Shown: positions 53,533-63,582 of the stretch, in pieces | Layout of the letters: every line of letters begins with the position of its first letter | Numbering within the stretch: position 1 is the first letter of the stretch | Assembly: GCF_019656215.1 (NCBI RefSeq) | Contig: NZ_BPLK01000001.1 | Location: forward strand, 1 to 64,000 | Source: Apilactobacillus zhangqiuensis | GTDB taxonomy: Bacteria; Bacillota; Bacilli; Lactobacillales; Lactobacillaceae | Length of the DNA: 64,000 nt | Direction of reading: 5' to 3' | The notes under the pieces: generated by a model | Told to the model about the DNA's origin: nothing | Seen by the model: the letters and a program-made list of their open reading frames with translations, nothing else | Databases searched by the model: none | Made by a program: the position numbers and the translations under genes

Positions 53533-54096
53533 CTATTTAAAGCCTCTTTCTTTGGAAATTTTTTCATAGGCATTATTAATTTCTACGGCCTTCTTATCTG
53601 CCTCAGGATTGTCACTTATATCAGGTTGATATTTTTTAGCTAACTTCCAATATTTATGCTTTATAGTACTGTTACTGTCATTTCTTGAAACCCCTAAGAT
53701 TTCATATGGATCAAGAGTTCTGGTGGAACTAGAGCTGTTATTGTTATTGTTACTGTATGAGTTATTATATTGGCTATTGTTATCATTACTTGAGTTATTA
53801 TCATAGCCGTCGGTAGAATCATCCTCTTTATTCTTTTTGCTATTACCTAACACCATACTAAGTAATTTACTGGTTAAGAATAAAGTGGCAGCAATTCCAA
53901 TCAAAATTACCATATAAATAGGATCAAAGCCCTCACCTATAGCAGAAACTATCAATAAAAATCCGGCCGCCATGGTACCAAATACTTTCCCATCATGGAG
54001 TGTCCCTTTTTTTCTATAGAATCCGATTAAAAAGGCAATTATGAAAACCATTTGAATTCTAATCAATACAGAAAAAATCCCTTCTATAATAAGCAT
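53533..54096 (-). CDS. Membrane protein with degenerate J-domain
   Basis: 187 residues. Three N-terminal helices (about 5-85) are followed by an Asn/Ser-rich linker (about 95-128) and a C-terminal J-domain-like module DPYEILGVSRNDSNSTIKHKYWKLAKKYQPD and INNAYEKI. The HPD tripeptide that stimulates Hsp70 is QPD, so canonical DnaK activation is doubtful. It is probably a membrane-tethered J-like scaffold. It shares an operon with the small protein downstream. Confidence 0.8.
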   Translation of the reverse strand: MLIIEGIFSVLIRIQMVFIIAFLIGFYRKKGTLHDGKVFGTMAAGFLLIVSAIGEGFDPIYMVILIGIAATLFLTSKLLSMVLGNSKKNKEDDSTDGYDNNSSNDNNSQYNNSYSNNNNNSSSSTRTLDPYEILGVSRNDSNSTIKHKYWKLAKKYQPDISDNPEADKKAVEINNAYEKISKERGFK

Positions 54097-54308
54097 TAAT
54101 CATACCTCCTTCAACAATCAGTTTTATAATAATCTTCTAATTATATTTATATTGATATATTATCACATGTTAATCCTTTTAAAATAAAAATATAAGAATT
54201 TATTATGTTTTTTGGACGTTTTTGGATAAAAAGTGCAATGTTGATTTTTTATTTTTAGTTTTACAAGCATCCCTCCTACCTTTAAAATAAAAGCAGGAGT
54301 TGAATACA

Positions 54309-54629
54309 ATGCAAAAAACTACAAAAAGCGTTCTAGCCGTCATTAGCCTTTTAATGACTATCTACATGCTAATTATTACCATTAATGATATTTCAGACTT
54401 ATACGTAACTGATCTTTCACTAACACTACTATGGTTAATCACCATTTTGACATTCATTCAAGTCGGTTTATTTCTATGGAAAAACAACTGGATGATTTCA
54501 GCAGGAATTGGCATTATCGTGTTAATTTTAGGAATTATTTTAGTCGTAAACGGGACGCTAGGTTTTGCCATCTTATTGGCTAACTTAATCATTTCTGTTC
54601 TACTTTGCGTATATAGTTTATACAACTAA
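54309..54629 (+). CDS. Four-helix small membrane protein
   Basis: 106 residues, almost entirely hydrophobic, with four predicted helices separated by short loops (ISDLYVTDLS, WKNNW). AGGAG lies nine bases before ATG 54309; the TTG at 54300 is too near. It is monocistronic with a shared terminator. No family is recognised; similar small four-helix proteins are common in lactobacilli. Confidence 0.7.
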   Translation: MQKTTKSVLAVISLLMTIYMLIITINDISDLYVTDLSLTLLWLITILTFIQVGLFLWKNNWMISAGIGIIVLILGIILVVNGTLGFAILLANLIISVLLCVYSLYN

Positions 54630-54659
54630 AAAAAGAGCTCATATTGAGCTCTTTTTTTG
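54627..54659. terminator. Bidirectional terminator
   Basis: AAAAAAAGAGCTCA-TAT-TGAGCTCTTTTTTT lies between the convergent small membrane gene and the dehydrogenase. Confidence 0.88.
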
Positions 54660-54664
54660 TTTCT

Positions 54665-55654
54665 TTAATTAACAGGGTACACAGCCTCTTCTCCGTTAAC
54701 AATCTTGATAGCATCTCTCGTTGAGAATAACGCCATATTGTAGACCGCAATGTCGGTAAAGAAGGCGATGTGTGGAGTAACAATAACGTTATCCATCGCA
54801 ATTAAAGCTTTTAAATTGTCGTTATCGTATCCCTTATCACCAAGGTCGACGCTGGTAATTCCAGTTTCACCATCAAACACGTCAATTCCTGCAGCACCGA
54901 TTTCACCGGTTTCTAAAGCAGCAACTAACGCGTCAGTATCAACGACTCCTCCACGGGAGGCGTTGATAAAAATGGCATCGTTTTTCATCTTCTTGAATCG
55001 ATCAAAATTCATAAAACGGTCCATTTCAGGTGTTAAAGGTGTGTGCAGGGTTACGACGTCGGATTCTGATAATAGGTAGTTTACATCGACGTATTCGACC
55101 GTATCAGCTAAATCAGTTAGTTGAACTGGATCGTAGGCTAACACTCGAGCACCTAATGCTCTAAAAATACGTGCGGATGCACTTCCGATAGTTCCAGCAC
55201 CGATTACTCCAACTGTTAAGTTGTGAATTTCACGGGCTTGCGCACCGGTCCAACTAAAGTCATTTCGTTCCTCACGTTTACTGTAGTCTTTTAATCGGCG
55301 TAATAACGCCATGGTATCAGCTAAGACTAATTCACTAACTGAACGAGGTGAGTATCCAGAAACATTGGTAACTTTTAAGTTGTATTTGTTGGCTAAATCT
55401 AAATCTATGATTTCGTATCCGGTACTACGTAAGGAAATTTGTTTAATCCCGTTTTCGGCTAAACGTTTGTATAATTCTTCACCTTCAAGGTTACCGTGTT
55501 GTTGGATAGTAATTGCATCGTAGTCCTTGGTCTTATCGACGTTATCAAGTGATAATCCATCTTCAGTACAATCGATTTGAACATTCAAATCATCAGCAAT
55601 TTTTTCAAAAGTTTCTATTTCGTATGGTTGAGTATTAAACATTAATAATTTCAT
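54665..55654 (-). CDS. D-2-hydroxyacid dehydrogenase (D-LDH/HicDH type)
   Basis: 329-residue NAD-dependent enzyme reducing 2-keto acids to D-hydroxy acids. Rossmann motif GVIGAGTIGSASARIF; catalytic Arg in NASRGGVVDT, Glu in DVFDGETG and His in TPHIAFFTD. It starts at the base after the aminotransferase stop (TAA then ATG), so the two are one operon. This suggests a role in disposing of keto acids from amino-acid transamination (for example to phenyllactate or hydroxyisocaproate) instead of bulk lactate formation. Substrate preference is inferred. Confidence 0.88.
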   Translation of the reverse strand: MKLLMFNTQPYEIETFEKIADDLNVQIDCTEDGLSLDNVDKTKDYDAITIQQHGNLEGEELYKRLAENGIKQISLRSTGYEIIDLDLANKYNLKVTNVSGYSPRSVSELVLADTMALLRRLKDYSKREERNDFSWTGAQAREIHNLTVGVIGAGTIGSASARIFRALGARVLAYDPVQLTDLADTVEYVDVNYLLSESDVVTLHTPLTPEMDRFMNFDRFKKMKNDAIFINASRGGVVDTDALVAALETGEIGAAGIDVFDGETGITSVDLGDKGYDNDNLKALIAMDNVIVTPHIAFFTDIAVYNMALFSTRDAIKIVNGEEAVYPVN

Positions 55655-56821
55655 TTAATTTTCCTCCACAAACTTAGCAATGCGTTTAACTGCTTCTTTT
55701 AAGTTATCTTCACTGGTTGCGTAACTTAAACGAAAATATCCTTTTCCTGATTTACCGAAAGCACTACCAGGCATTGTCCCTACCTTAGCTTCTCTGGCAA
55801 CTCGACGGCAGAATTCAAAGTCATCGTCACCGAATTTTTCCGGAATCTTACCAAAGATGTAGAACGCTCCACTTGGGTTTGGACTTTCAATTCCTGCATT
55901 AGATAATCCATTACGTAGTAGGTCTCGACGCTTTTCGTAAACTTTTCTCATTTCAATTCCGTCATCTTTACCATTAGTTAATGCTTCTACCGCTGCGTAT
56001 TGAACGGCACCAGGTAATGATGTGGCAGTGTATTCGTGAATTGAACGAGCAGTATGGATGATTTCTTCTGGTCCGTAAACCAGACCAACTCTCCATCCGG
56101 TCATTGCGTGTGACTTAGATAGTCCATTGAATACAATTGTGCGTTCTGGAATGAATTTCGCAATCGATGCATGTTCTTGATCGTAAGTTAATTCACTGTA
56201 AATTTCGTCGCTAAAACAGATTAAATCATGTTTTTTAATCACTTCAGCCAAGCCCTCTAGTTGCTCTGAAGTGTATGAAACTCCAGTTGGGTTGTTTGGT
56301 GTATTGATGACGGCAATTTTAATGTTTGGGTGTTCCTTAATCGCTGCTTCTAATTTTTCGGGAGTTAAGACAAATCCATCGTCAGATGTATCAACCTCTA
56401 CCGAATGAGCGCCAAAGAATTCAACATTGTTAAAATATGGAGAAAACGCGGGTGAAGGTACCACAACGCCATCCCCAGGGTTTAACAATGCTCCAAAAGT
56501 AATAAATAGCGCTTCGGTAACACCTACAGTGGCGATGAATTGAATTTCTGAATCGTAATGTAAGTCGTATTTATCTGCTAAAAATTTAACGGCAGCATCG
56601 CGCAATTCCTTAACCCCACGTGAGTCTGTGTAATGACTGTGGTTGTTGTTGATTGCCGCAATTGCTGCCTTCTTAATGTGATCAGGTGTATTGAAGTCTG
56701 GTTCACCAATTGTTAACGGAATTAACCCTTCAACATCTGAAATAGAATCGCTGAATCCTAATAAGACATCGGGCTTAACGTTACTCATTCTGTCACTAAT
56801 TTTGTTAATTAATTTTGACAT
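55655..56821 (-). CDS. PLP-dependent aminotransferase (class I, aromatic/PatA type)
   Basis: 388 residues of a fold-type I transaminase. VINTPNNPTGVSY, FSDEIYSELTY and the PLP lysine in NGLSKSHAMTGWRVG are all present, and FRLSYATSEDNL closes the domain with the carboxylate-binding arginine. GGAGG is nine bases before ATG 56821; TTG 56830 directly abuts it. It is probably aromatic or branched-chain specific given the following D-hydroxyacid dehydrogenase. Confidence 0.9.
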   Translation of the reverse strand: MSKLINKISDRMSNVKPDVLLGFSDSISDVEGLIPLTIGEPDFNTPDHIKKAAIAAINNNHSHYTDSRGVKELRDAAVKFLADKYDLHYDSEIQFIATVGVTEALFITFGALLNPGDGVVVPSPAFSPYFNNVEFFGAHSVEVDTSDDGFVLTPEKLEAAIKEHPNIKIAVINTPNNPTGVSYTSEQLEGLAEVIKKHDLICFSDEIYSELTYDQEHASIAKFIPERTIVFNGLSKSHAMTGWRVGLVYGPEEIIHTARSIHEYTATSLPGAVQYAAVEALTNGKDDGIEMRKVYEKRRDLLRNGLSNAGIESPNPSGAFYIFGKIPEKFGDDDFEFCRRVAREAKVGTMPGSAFGKSGKGYFRLSYATSEDNLKEAVKRIAKFVEEN

Positions 56822-56964
56822 ATTAATCAACCTCCCTTTACAAATATTAGAAAATAATTAGAAGCGTTATCGACATACTATTACTGTTACATAGCCAATG
56901 TCAATCTAATTATTAATTTTGTATTAGAAAAGTGAATTTATTTCATCTCACCGAAGGGAGAAAA

Positions 56965-56999
56965 TAAAAAAAGAACCCCGAATAGAGGGTTCTTTTTTT
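56965..56999 (-). terminator. Terminator after MFS transporter
   Basis: AAAAAAGAACCCC-GAATA-GAGGGTTCTTTTTT; on the minus strand it follows the MFS stop. Confidence 0.8.
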
Positions 57000-58179
57000 A
57001 TTCTGAATATTTAGTTACTTTTTTACGTGAATATCTGGCGATTAATTCTGATCCTAGAATAATTACCACACACGTGATTGTACAAATGATGAACAATAAT
57101 CCATACGATGTGGCATCAATGATGATTCCTCCGACCAATGGTCCAATTGCCTTACCAATTGCGGCCCAGGCATTGGTTAATCCTTGGTACTTACCCTTTA
57201 CTTCAACCGGCGTTAATTCATTGACCAACGCTGGAATGGAAGGAATTACGGATGCTTCTCCCAATGTTAGAACAATCATTGAGATAACGAATCCAGTGTA
57301 GGTATGGGTAAAGATTAGTGTGAAAAATGACAAACCGATAAACAGAATGCCAAAGTAAATTTGGAAGTATAGACTGTCGTGTTTTTGGGCAATCCAGTTA
57401 ATTAATAGTTGGAATACTACCAACAAGAATGCGTTTAGCGTCCACAATAGACTGTACATCGATAATGGAATTCCTGATCCGGTAATGTATACCGACATGT
57501 TGGATACCCATTGTTCATAGACAATCCAAATGATGGCTAGCGTTACAAAGAATGTGGTGACGATAATCCAGTTTGGACGTGGTAACTTCACCTTTATCTT
57601 CTTCATTGCATCATGTTTGATTGGGTAAATCGAACCCTCTTTGTGATAAGTCAGGATGGCGCTAATGCCGTAAATAATCAATATGGCAGTAGTTAACATG
57701 AAGACGTAGCCAATTCCGATTGGATAGATAAAACCAACGGCAATCGTTCCAAATACCACTCCGACGTTTTGTGCTAGGTACAACATATTAAAAATAAAAC
57801 GCCCTGACTTCATTTTAACGGTGGTTCCTAAGGAATTAATCATCGTTAGGTTCCAACCGGTCGTAAAGCCAAATAATACCAATCCAATTGGATAGTATGG
57901 CCAGCCATTAAAGAAAATTAATCCAAACGATATCAAGACGGAAGTAATAATCCCCATTATCGTCAAAATATAGCGATTATGGCGATCAAATAGTTTCCCC
58001 GATATATAATTACCCAAAACGTTAGAACTTGAGTATAGGAACAAAATTATGCCGACTTCAGTCAATGACTTGCCCAATGCATCATGCATATAGACGGTCG
58101 TAAGCGGCCAGACCGTACTTACCGCAATGTTATTGATTAAAGATCCTAAGAATAACCAATGCAGTTTAATTTCATTCAT
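56998..58179 (-). CDS. MFS transporter (DHA1-like)
   Basis: 393 residues and twelve helices. The motif-A-like loop is GKLFDRHNR between helices 2 and 3, and NELTPVEVKGKYQGL with ATSYGLLFI mark the second half. GGAGG is seven bases before ATG 58179; the longer frame to 58218 covers the dnaC terminator. It is monocistronic, downstream of dnaC but separated by a terminator. Substrate unknown; drug efflux is a family guess. Confidence 0.82.
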   Translation of the reverse strand: MNEIKLHWLFLGSLINNIAVSTVWPLTTVYMHDALGKSLTEVGIILFLYSSSNVLGNYISGKLFDRHNRYILTIMGIITSVLISFGLIFFNGWPYYPIGLVLFGFTTGWNLTMINSLGTTVKMKSGRFIFNMLYLAQNVGVVFGTIAVGFIYPIGIGYVFMLTTAILIIYGISAILTYHKEGSIYPIKHDAMKKIKVKLPRPNWIIVTTFFVTLAIIWIVYEQWVSNMSVYITGSGIPLSMYSLLWTLNAFLLVVFQLLINWIAQKHDSLYFQIYFGILFIGLSFFTLIFTHTYTGFVISMIVLTLGEASVIPSIPALVNELTPVEVKGKYQGLTNAWAAIGKAIGPLVGGIIIDATSYGLLFIICTITCVVIILGSELIARYSRKKVTKYSE

Positions 58180-58201
58180 TGTCTCACCTCCGAATTTTGA
58201 C

Positions 58202-58232
58202 AAAAAAATCCTTAGCAAACCGCTAAGGATTT
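58202..58232 (-). terminator. Terminator after dnaC
   Basis: On the minus strand AAATCCTTAGC-GGTTT-GCTAAGGATTTTTTT. Confidence 0.85.
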
Positions 58233-58240
58233 AGTTTTAA

Positions 58241-59629
58241 TCAACCCTCATCTTCCGGATTGTATGCGATTGATGAGAATTTATTATGTGATTTGATAAA
58301 TAGTAACTTAACAGTTCCACGAGGACCTGAACGGTTCTTTTCGATAATTACTTCAACTTCACCTACGTCGTTGTTTTCTTCTACTTCTGATTCTTCTTCA
58401 TCATCATCGCCATCTTCTCTTTCGTAATAATCATCACGGTATAGGAAGGCAACGATATCGGCATCTTGTTCGATTGATCCAGATTCACGAATATCAGATA
58501 AAACCGGACGCTTGTCTTGTCGTTGTTCCACACCACGAGACAATTGGGATAGCGCAATTACTGGAACACCCAGTTCCTTGGCAATCTTCTTCAATTGACG
58601 TGAAATGTATGAAACTTCTTGTTGACGGTTTTCTTGGCTACCACCATCAACTAGTTGCAAGTAATCGACCACGATCAGACCAAGGTTGTTAGTATCCTTG
58701 GCCAAACGTCTTGATTTGGCACGAATTTCGGAAATCTTAGTTCCGGCAGTGTCATCGATGTAGATGCTGGCATTGGATAGACTACCCATTGCCATGTAGA
58801 CACTTTGCCATTCTTCACCAGTCAATTGACCAGTTCTCAAATGGTTGGCATCGATACTACCTTCGGCACAAATCATACGACTAACTAGTGATTCGGCACT
58901 CATTTCCAAACTGAAAATAGCAACGGCTTTTCCAGATTTGGTACCCACGTTTTGCGCTAAGTTTAGAGCAAACGCAGTCTTACCAACGGCTGGACGAGCG
59001 GCTAGAATTACTAATTCATCATCATGCAAACCAGTTGTCATCTTATCTAAGGCTGGAAAACCAGTCGACAAACCGGTAACAGTTGATTTTTGTTGAGCTA
59101 ATTCTTGAATACTGTCTAGGGATTGTCCTAAAACATCCCCAATGAACTTGAAACCATTACTGTTTCTATCTTCTGAAACGTTTAAGATTGAACGTTCAGC
59201 GTTATCCAATAGTTCATCAATGTTTCCGTTGTTATTATAACTTTCGGTCACGATGTCAGTCGCGGTCTTGATCAGACGTCTAGCAACTGCCTTTTGATGA
59301 ACGTTTTTGGCGTAGTAAACCGCATTGGCAGCGGTTGGTGTTGTGGTTGCTAATTCAGCTAAATAAGCCACTCCACCAGCATCTTCTAGATTATGGCCAC
59401 CTTCAAGTTCAGTTCTTAAAGTCGACGCATCAATTGGTTCATCCTTGTCACCCAAGGTCTCCATAGCGGCAAAAATCAACTGATGAGCATGTCGATAAAA
59501 ATCATCAGAGGTAATAAATTCTTGAGTTTCTGCTAATTTTTCATTGTCTAATAGGACAGCACCCAAGACGGCTTTTTCACCATCTAAATCTTGTGGTGGT
59601 GTTTGACCATTCATATACTCGTTACTCAT
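58241..59629 (-). CDS. dnaC: Replicative DNA helicase (DnaB family)
   Basis: 462-residue hexameric 5'-3' helicase of the replisome (named dnaC in Bacillus). The N-terminal collar domain spans about 13-110. RecA-like domain: Walker A AARPAVGKTAF with Lys217, Walker B LGLIVVDYLQLV and LSQLSRGVEQR. An acidic insertion (about 405-425) lies near the C-terminus. No intein. It follows rplI by 24 bases, the standard arrangement near the origin. Confidence 0.97.
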   Translation of the reverse strand: MSNEYMNGQTPPQDLDGEKAVLGAVLLDNEKLAETQEFITSDDFYRHAHQLIFAAMETLGDKDEPIDASTLRTELEGGHNLEDAGGVAYLAELATTTPTAANAVYYAKNVHQKAVARRLIKTATDIVTESYNNNGNIDELLDNAERSILNVSEDRNSNGFKFIGDVLGQSLDSIQELAQQKSTVTGLSTGFPALDKMTTGLHDDELVILAARPAVGKTAFALNLAQNVGTKSGKAVAIFSLEMSAESLVSRMICAEGSIDANHLRTGQLTGEEWQSVYMAMGSLSNASIYIDDTAGTKISEIRAKSRRLAKDTNNLGLIVVDYLQLVDGGSQENRQQEVSYISRQLKKIAKELGVPVIALSQLSRGVEQRQDKRPVLSDIRESGSIEQDADIVAFLYRDDYYEREDGDDDEEESEVEENNDVGEVEVIIEKNRSGPRGTVKLLFIKSHNKFSSIAYNPEDEG

Positions 59630-59653
59630 ACTACCCCTCGATTTCCTTTAAGA

Positions 59654-60106
59654 TTATTTTTCGCTTACATGAACTCTGATTGTAGCAGTAACTTGCTTGT
59701 GTAGTTTAACTGGAACGTTAGTGTAACCTAAAGTTCTAATTGGTTCACCCAATTCAATCTTACGCTTATCAATCTTTAAGCCATGTTGTTTTTGCATTTC
59801 TGCAACAATTTGTTTTGAGGATACTGATCCGAATAAACGGCCGTCAGCACCAACTTTAGCAGATAATTCAACGACTGTCTTATCATCTTCTAGTTTTGCC
59901 TTTAAGTCTTTGGCTTCTTGTAATTCAGCTGCGGCTTCTTTTTCTTCGGCGTGTTTTTCACCTTGAAGTTGGCTTAATGCTGAGTTGGTTGCTTCTTTAG
60001 CTTTACCTTGTTTAATTAAGAAGTTTTGTGCATATCCGTCGGAAACGTTCTTGATTTCTCCACGTTTACCTTTACCGCGAACATCTTCTAAAAATATAAC
60101 TTTCAT
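59654..60106 (-). CDS. rplI: 50S ribosomal protein L9
   Basis: 150 residues: the N-terminal domain [30 protein letters not shown], a long connecting helix rich in Ala/Glu/Lys, and the C-terminal RNA-binding domain with GKLFGSVSS-type sequence (GRLFGSVSS). It sits between gdpP and dnaC in the origin-proximal block. Confidence 0.97.
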   Translation of the reverse strand: MKVIFLEDVRGKGKRGEIKNVSDGYAQNFLIKQGKAKEATNSALSQLQGEKHAEEKEAAAELQEAKDLKAKLEDDKTVVELSAKVGADGRLFGSVSSKQIVAEMQKQHGLKIDKRKIELGEPIRTLGYTNVPVKLHKQVTATIRVHVSEK

Positions 60107-60173
60107 TCAAATCACTCCTCTTAATGTCTTTATATTATTATAAACTCTCTGGGTGTTTTTTTAAATGAATGAA

Positions 60174-62210
60174 TTAATTGTCTTCGGATTCTTCAGGAGC
60201 TTCTTCGCTCTTTACTTCATTGATGGAATCCAAAAGCATTTGTTCCACTTCTTCAATTGTCTTGTCGGCAATTTGGGTGGCACCACTTGATAAGTGACCA
60301 CCACCACCTAGTTCTTCCATGACTCTTTGCACGTTGACCTCACCGTTACTTCTTGCAGAAATACCGATTAAATCGTCTGGACGGTGAGAGATAACGTAAG
60401 AAGCTTCTACACCTGACATGTTTAACATTGAATCAGCAGCTTGAGCGGCAGTGACAGGATCGTAGACCTTGTCTTCTTCACCAGCTACATACATCATGTT
60501 TTCGTGTCCTTCAACGACCTTGGCCATTGAAATTAAGTGCATTCTTGCCATGTAGGCATCAGGATTTTCACGCATGAATTGTTGCATTTCTTCTGAATCA
60601 GCACCAGCTGAACGCAAGTATGATGCAGCATCAAACGTTCTAGTTCCTGTACGTAAAGTGAATTGCTTAGTATCAACAAAGATACCAGTCAACATTGCGG
60701 TTGCTTCTAGTTTACTTACTGGTTCGGCATCTTGTGATTGATATTCGAACATTTCAGTAATCAATTCACAGGTTGATGAAGCATATGGTTCGATGTAGAC
60801 CAAGACTGGGTTTTCAGGGAATTCTTCACCACGTCTATGGTGGTCAATAATCATAACCTTGCTTTCCAATCTGTTGTATAGGTCTTCAGACACACTCATT
60901 GATGGTTTAGAATGGTCAACCATGATCAAAAGGCTGTTGTCAGTAGCTAATTGTAATGCTTCATCTGGTGTGATGATATCATTAGCTAGAGTTTCGTCTT
61001 CCTTAGTCTTATCGATTAAACGTTGAACGTCAGAGTGGAAAGTTCCATTTGGAATAACAACGTAGCAATGCTTGTTGTTCATCTTAGCTAAACGATGAAT
61101 ACCGAGGCATGCACCAATTGAATCCATATCTGGTTGACTGTGACCTTGCACAAAGATAGTATCTGCTTCTTTGAATAGTTCTTGTAGGGCTTGGGAAATC
61201 ATACGAGCACGAACTCTGGTACGTTTTTCCATTGGGTTGGTCTTTCCACCATAGAAACGAGCTTCGTGGTCCTTAGCCTTAACAACAACTTGGTCTCCCC
61301 CACGACCTAAGGCTAGGTCCAAATCACTTTGGGCTTGTTCGGATAGGTCGTTTAGGTTATCTTCACCATAAGCAATCCCGATACTCAAAGTAACTGGGTA
61401 GTTTTGCTTAGATGTAGATTCACGGATTTCATCTAGGATGCTGAACTTGTCATCTTCAATATCCTTTAGAACCTTTGAGTAGGCCATCATGATGTAGTGA
61501 TCTTCGTCAACTTGTTTGATGAAGAAGCCAAATTTTTGTGCCCAAATAGTTAATTCGTTGGTAACGTAGTTATTTAGGTTTGAAATTTCTTGGTCGGTCA
61601 TTGATTGAGTAATTTCATCATAGTTATCCAAGAAAACTTGACCAACAGCGATTTTTTCGTCATTGTAGTCTTTTTCAATTTGGTAGTACTTAGTGATATC
61701 CATCATGTAAATGGTGCGATATTCCTTTTGAATTAACATTGTAAAGTAATGGTCTTCCCATTTTACGGTTGCATAGTCAGGATTATCCCAATTGTTTTCT
61801 AGGATATCGGATAATTCTTCGTTTACTTCATCGACAGTCTTACCAAGTAAATCTTGATCACCAAAATAAGGGGTCAAATATGGGTTTACCCATTCAATTG
61901 CTCCTGTTTCACTGATCATTAATACACCGACTGGCATTTCCAAGAGTGTTTCTTGTTCACCACGGTGCATACGGTATGAAAGGTCTGAGATGTAATTATC
62001 GGTGCTGACACTTAGATCGTTCATTTTCTTAAAGATGTAAGATAACAATGAACATACGAATACTAAGAAAATAACACCGGATTTCCAATCATATAGGAAA
62101 GATACAACCAAACCAAAGATTGATAATACGGTTAAAGCTAACGCAATCCATCTAAGAACCTGGTTCTTTAAAAATGGAGGTAGGTTAGTTAGCGAGAACA
62201 ATTTTTTCAT
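60174..62210 (-). CDS. gdpP: Cyclic-di-AMP phosphodiesterase GdpP
   Basis: 678 residues. Two N-terminal helices (about 15-55), a PAS-like domain (about 85-150) and a degenerate GGDEF domain (about 170-310) are followed by the DHH/DHHA1 catalytic module (about 345-660), with GHSQPDMDSIGACLG, VDHSKP, IIDHHRRG and GGGGHLSSGATQ. It hydrolyses c-di-AMP and controls wall stress and osmotic balance. It is upstream of rplI-dnaC, the usual order. Confidence 0.96.
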   Translation of the reverse strand: MKKLFSLTNLPPFLKNQVLRWIALALTVLSIFGLVVSFLYDWKSGVIFLVFVCSLLSYIFKKMNDLSVSTDNYISDLSYRMHRGEQETLLEMPVGVLMISETGAIEWVNPYLTPYFGDQDLLGKTVDEVNEELSDILENNWDNPDYATVKWEDHYFTMLIQKEYRTIYMMDITKYYQIEKDYNDEKIAVGQVFLDNYDEITQSMTDQEISNLNNYVTNELTIWAQKFGFFIKQVDEDHYIMMAYSKVLKDIEDDKFSILDEIRESTSKQNYPVTLSIGIAYGEDNLNDLSEQAQSDLDLALGRGGDQVVVKAKDHEARFYGGKTNPMEKRTRVRARMISQALQELFKEADTIFVQGHSQPDMDSIGACLGIHRLAKMNNKHCYVVIPNGTFHSDVQRLIDKTKEDETLANDIITPDEALQLATDNSLLIMVDHSKPSMSVSEDLYNRLESKVMIIDHHRRGEEFPENPVLVYIEPYASSTCELITEMFEYQSQDAEPVSKLEATAMLTGIFVDTKQFTLRTGTRTFDAASYLRSAGADSEEMQQFMRENPDAYMARMHLISMAKVVEGHENMMYVAGEEDKVYDPVTAAQAADSMLNMSGVEASYVISHRPDDLIGISARSNGEVNVQRVMEELGGGGHLSSGATQIADKTIEEVEQMLLDSINEVKSEEAPEESEDN

Positions 62211-62325
62211 TGTAACTCCTCTTTTTTTAATTTTTTATACCTTTATTTTATCACATTAGGTGATTATTCAAAAAAAGGAGCTACATAGATTATTTGTATC
62301 CCCTTCATATCAATGTTTTAGCATA

Positions 62326-62362
62326 TAAAAAAACTGAGATTGATAAAATCAATCTCAGTTAA
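62326..62362 (-). terminator. Terminator after rpsF-ssb-rpsR
   Basis: AACTGAGATTGAT-TTT-ATCAATCTCAGTTTTTTT on the minus strand. Confidence 0.88.
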
Positions 62363-62372
62363 AAAGTTATTT

Positions 62373-62609
62373 TTAGTCTTCTGAAACGAATGGCATTAAG
62401 CCCATGATACGAGCACGCTTGATAGCAAGAGTTAACTTACGTTGGTTCTTTGCGCTAGTACCAGTAACACGACGTGGTAAAATCTTACCTCTTTCAGATA
62501 CGAAACGACTTAATAGGTTAGTATCTTTGTAATCGATGTATTCGATGTGGTTTGCGGCGATGAAGTCAACCTTACGGCGACGACGGCCACCTCTTCTTTG
62601 TTGAGCCAT
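62373..62609 (-). CDS. rpsR: 30S ribosomal protein S18
   Basis: 78 residues. Basic N-terminus [13 protein letters not shown], then [27 protein letters not shown] and [16 protein letters not shown], the full S18 signature. It pairs with S6 on the 30S platform and lies in the rpsF-ssb-rpsR operon. Confidence 0.98.
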   Translation of the reverse strand: MAQQRRGGRRRRKVDFIAANHIEYIDYKDTNLLSRFVSERGKILPRRVTGTSAKNQRKLTLAIKRARIMGLMPFVSED

Positions 62610-62637
62610 TAAATTTCCCTCCTCTTTTATTTACACA

Positions 62638-63132
62638 TTAAAATGGTAAATCATCATCGGAAATATCAATTTGATCACCAGAGTTAGCGAATGGATCCGC
62701 TGAGTTGTTACCACCATTAGATGAGGCATTGTTTGATGAATCAAATGGATTGTTATTTCCTGCATTTGCTTGAGGAGCATTGTTGCCGGCGTTGTTGTTA
62801 CCTTGGTTACTTGAACGAGGTTCTAGTAATGCAAAGTTTTCTACAACTACTTCAGTAACATATACTCTTTGGCCTTGTTGATTTTCGTAATTTCTTGTTT
62901 GAATACGTCCATCAATACCAACCAAAGCACCCTTATGGGTGAAGTTAGCAAAGTTTTCAGCGGATTTACGCCAGATAACACAGTTGATAAAATCTGCTTC
63001 TCTTTCACCTTGTTGGTTAGTAAAACTACGATCAACAGCTAAAGTGAAGTTACCTACGGCTGAACCGCTTGGAGTGTATCGCAAATCAACATCCCGTGTT
63101 AATCTACCAGTTAAAGTTGTACGATTAATCAT
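62638..63132 (-). CDS. ssb: Single-stranded DNA-binding protein
   Basis: 164 residues: OB fold (1-108) beginning [20 protein letters not shown], a Gly/Asn-rich flexible linker, and the partner-binding acidic tip ISDDDLPF. It is located between rpsF and rpsR as in most Firmicutes. Confidence 0.98.
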   Translation of the reverse strand: MINRTTLTGRLTRDVDLRYTPSGSAVGNFTLAVDRSFTNQQGEREADFINCVIWRKSAENFANFTHKGALVGIDGRIQTRNYENQQGQRVYVTEVVVENFALLEPRSSNQGNNNAGNNAPQANAGNNNPFDSSNNASSNGGNNSADPFANSGDQIDISDDDLPF

Positions 63133-63174
63133 GCTGAAAATTACTCCTCTCTTTTTAAACGTTTAAATTCTAAA

Positions 63175-63465
63175 TTATCTTCTTACAGTCATTTGACGTA
63201 GAACGTCATCACTGAATTTTGATTGACGGTCGAATTCGTCTAGAGCAGTCTTTTCTGCAGTAGTTAGGTTAACGATGTGGTATACACCTTCGTTGTAACC
63301 GGCGATTTCGTAAGCGAAACGACGCTTTGACCAGTCTTTTGAATCAATAATCTTAGCACCATTGTCAGTTAGAACCTTGTCGAACTTAGCAACTAAGTCG
63401 TTCTTAGCTCCTTCTTCCATATCTGGACGAATGATGTAAGTAATTTCATATTTGTGTTCTTCCAT
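63175..63465 (-). CDS. rpsF: 30S ribosomal protein S6
   Basis: 96 residues with [23 protein letters not shown] and the closing [16 protein letters not shown] precedes ATG 63465. It is first gene of rpsF-ssb-rpsR; gyrA and gyrB would normally lie further to the right. Confidence 0.98.
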   Translation of the reverse strand: MEEHKYEITYIIRPDMEEGAKNDLVAKFDKVLTDNGAKIIDSKDWSKRRFAYEIAGYNEGVYHIVNLTTAEKTALDEFDRQSKFSDDVLRQMTVRR

Positions 63466-63560
63466 GAATTACACCTCCTTGTGGACTTTAGACCCAACCT
63501 TTTTAGCTGAGTAAGGAGTACGAGTTATTTATAACCAATACTCACGTTCAATAAGTTTAA
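63466..63560 (-). promoter_or_regulatory. Structured leader of rpsF
   Basis: Between the next gene and rpsF the minus strand can form GAGTA/TACTC enclosing GTTAT-AA-ATAAC. Firmicutes rpsF leaders often bind the S6:S18 complex for feedback control. I could not identify the conserved CCG-bulge motif, so this is only a candidate. Confidence 0.35.
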
Positions 63561-63582
63561 CATTAAAAAATAAAATATTCAA

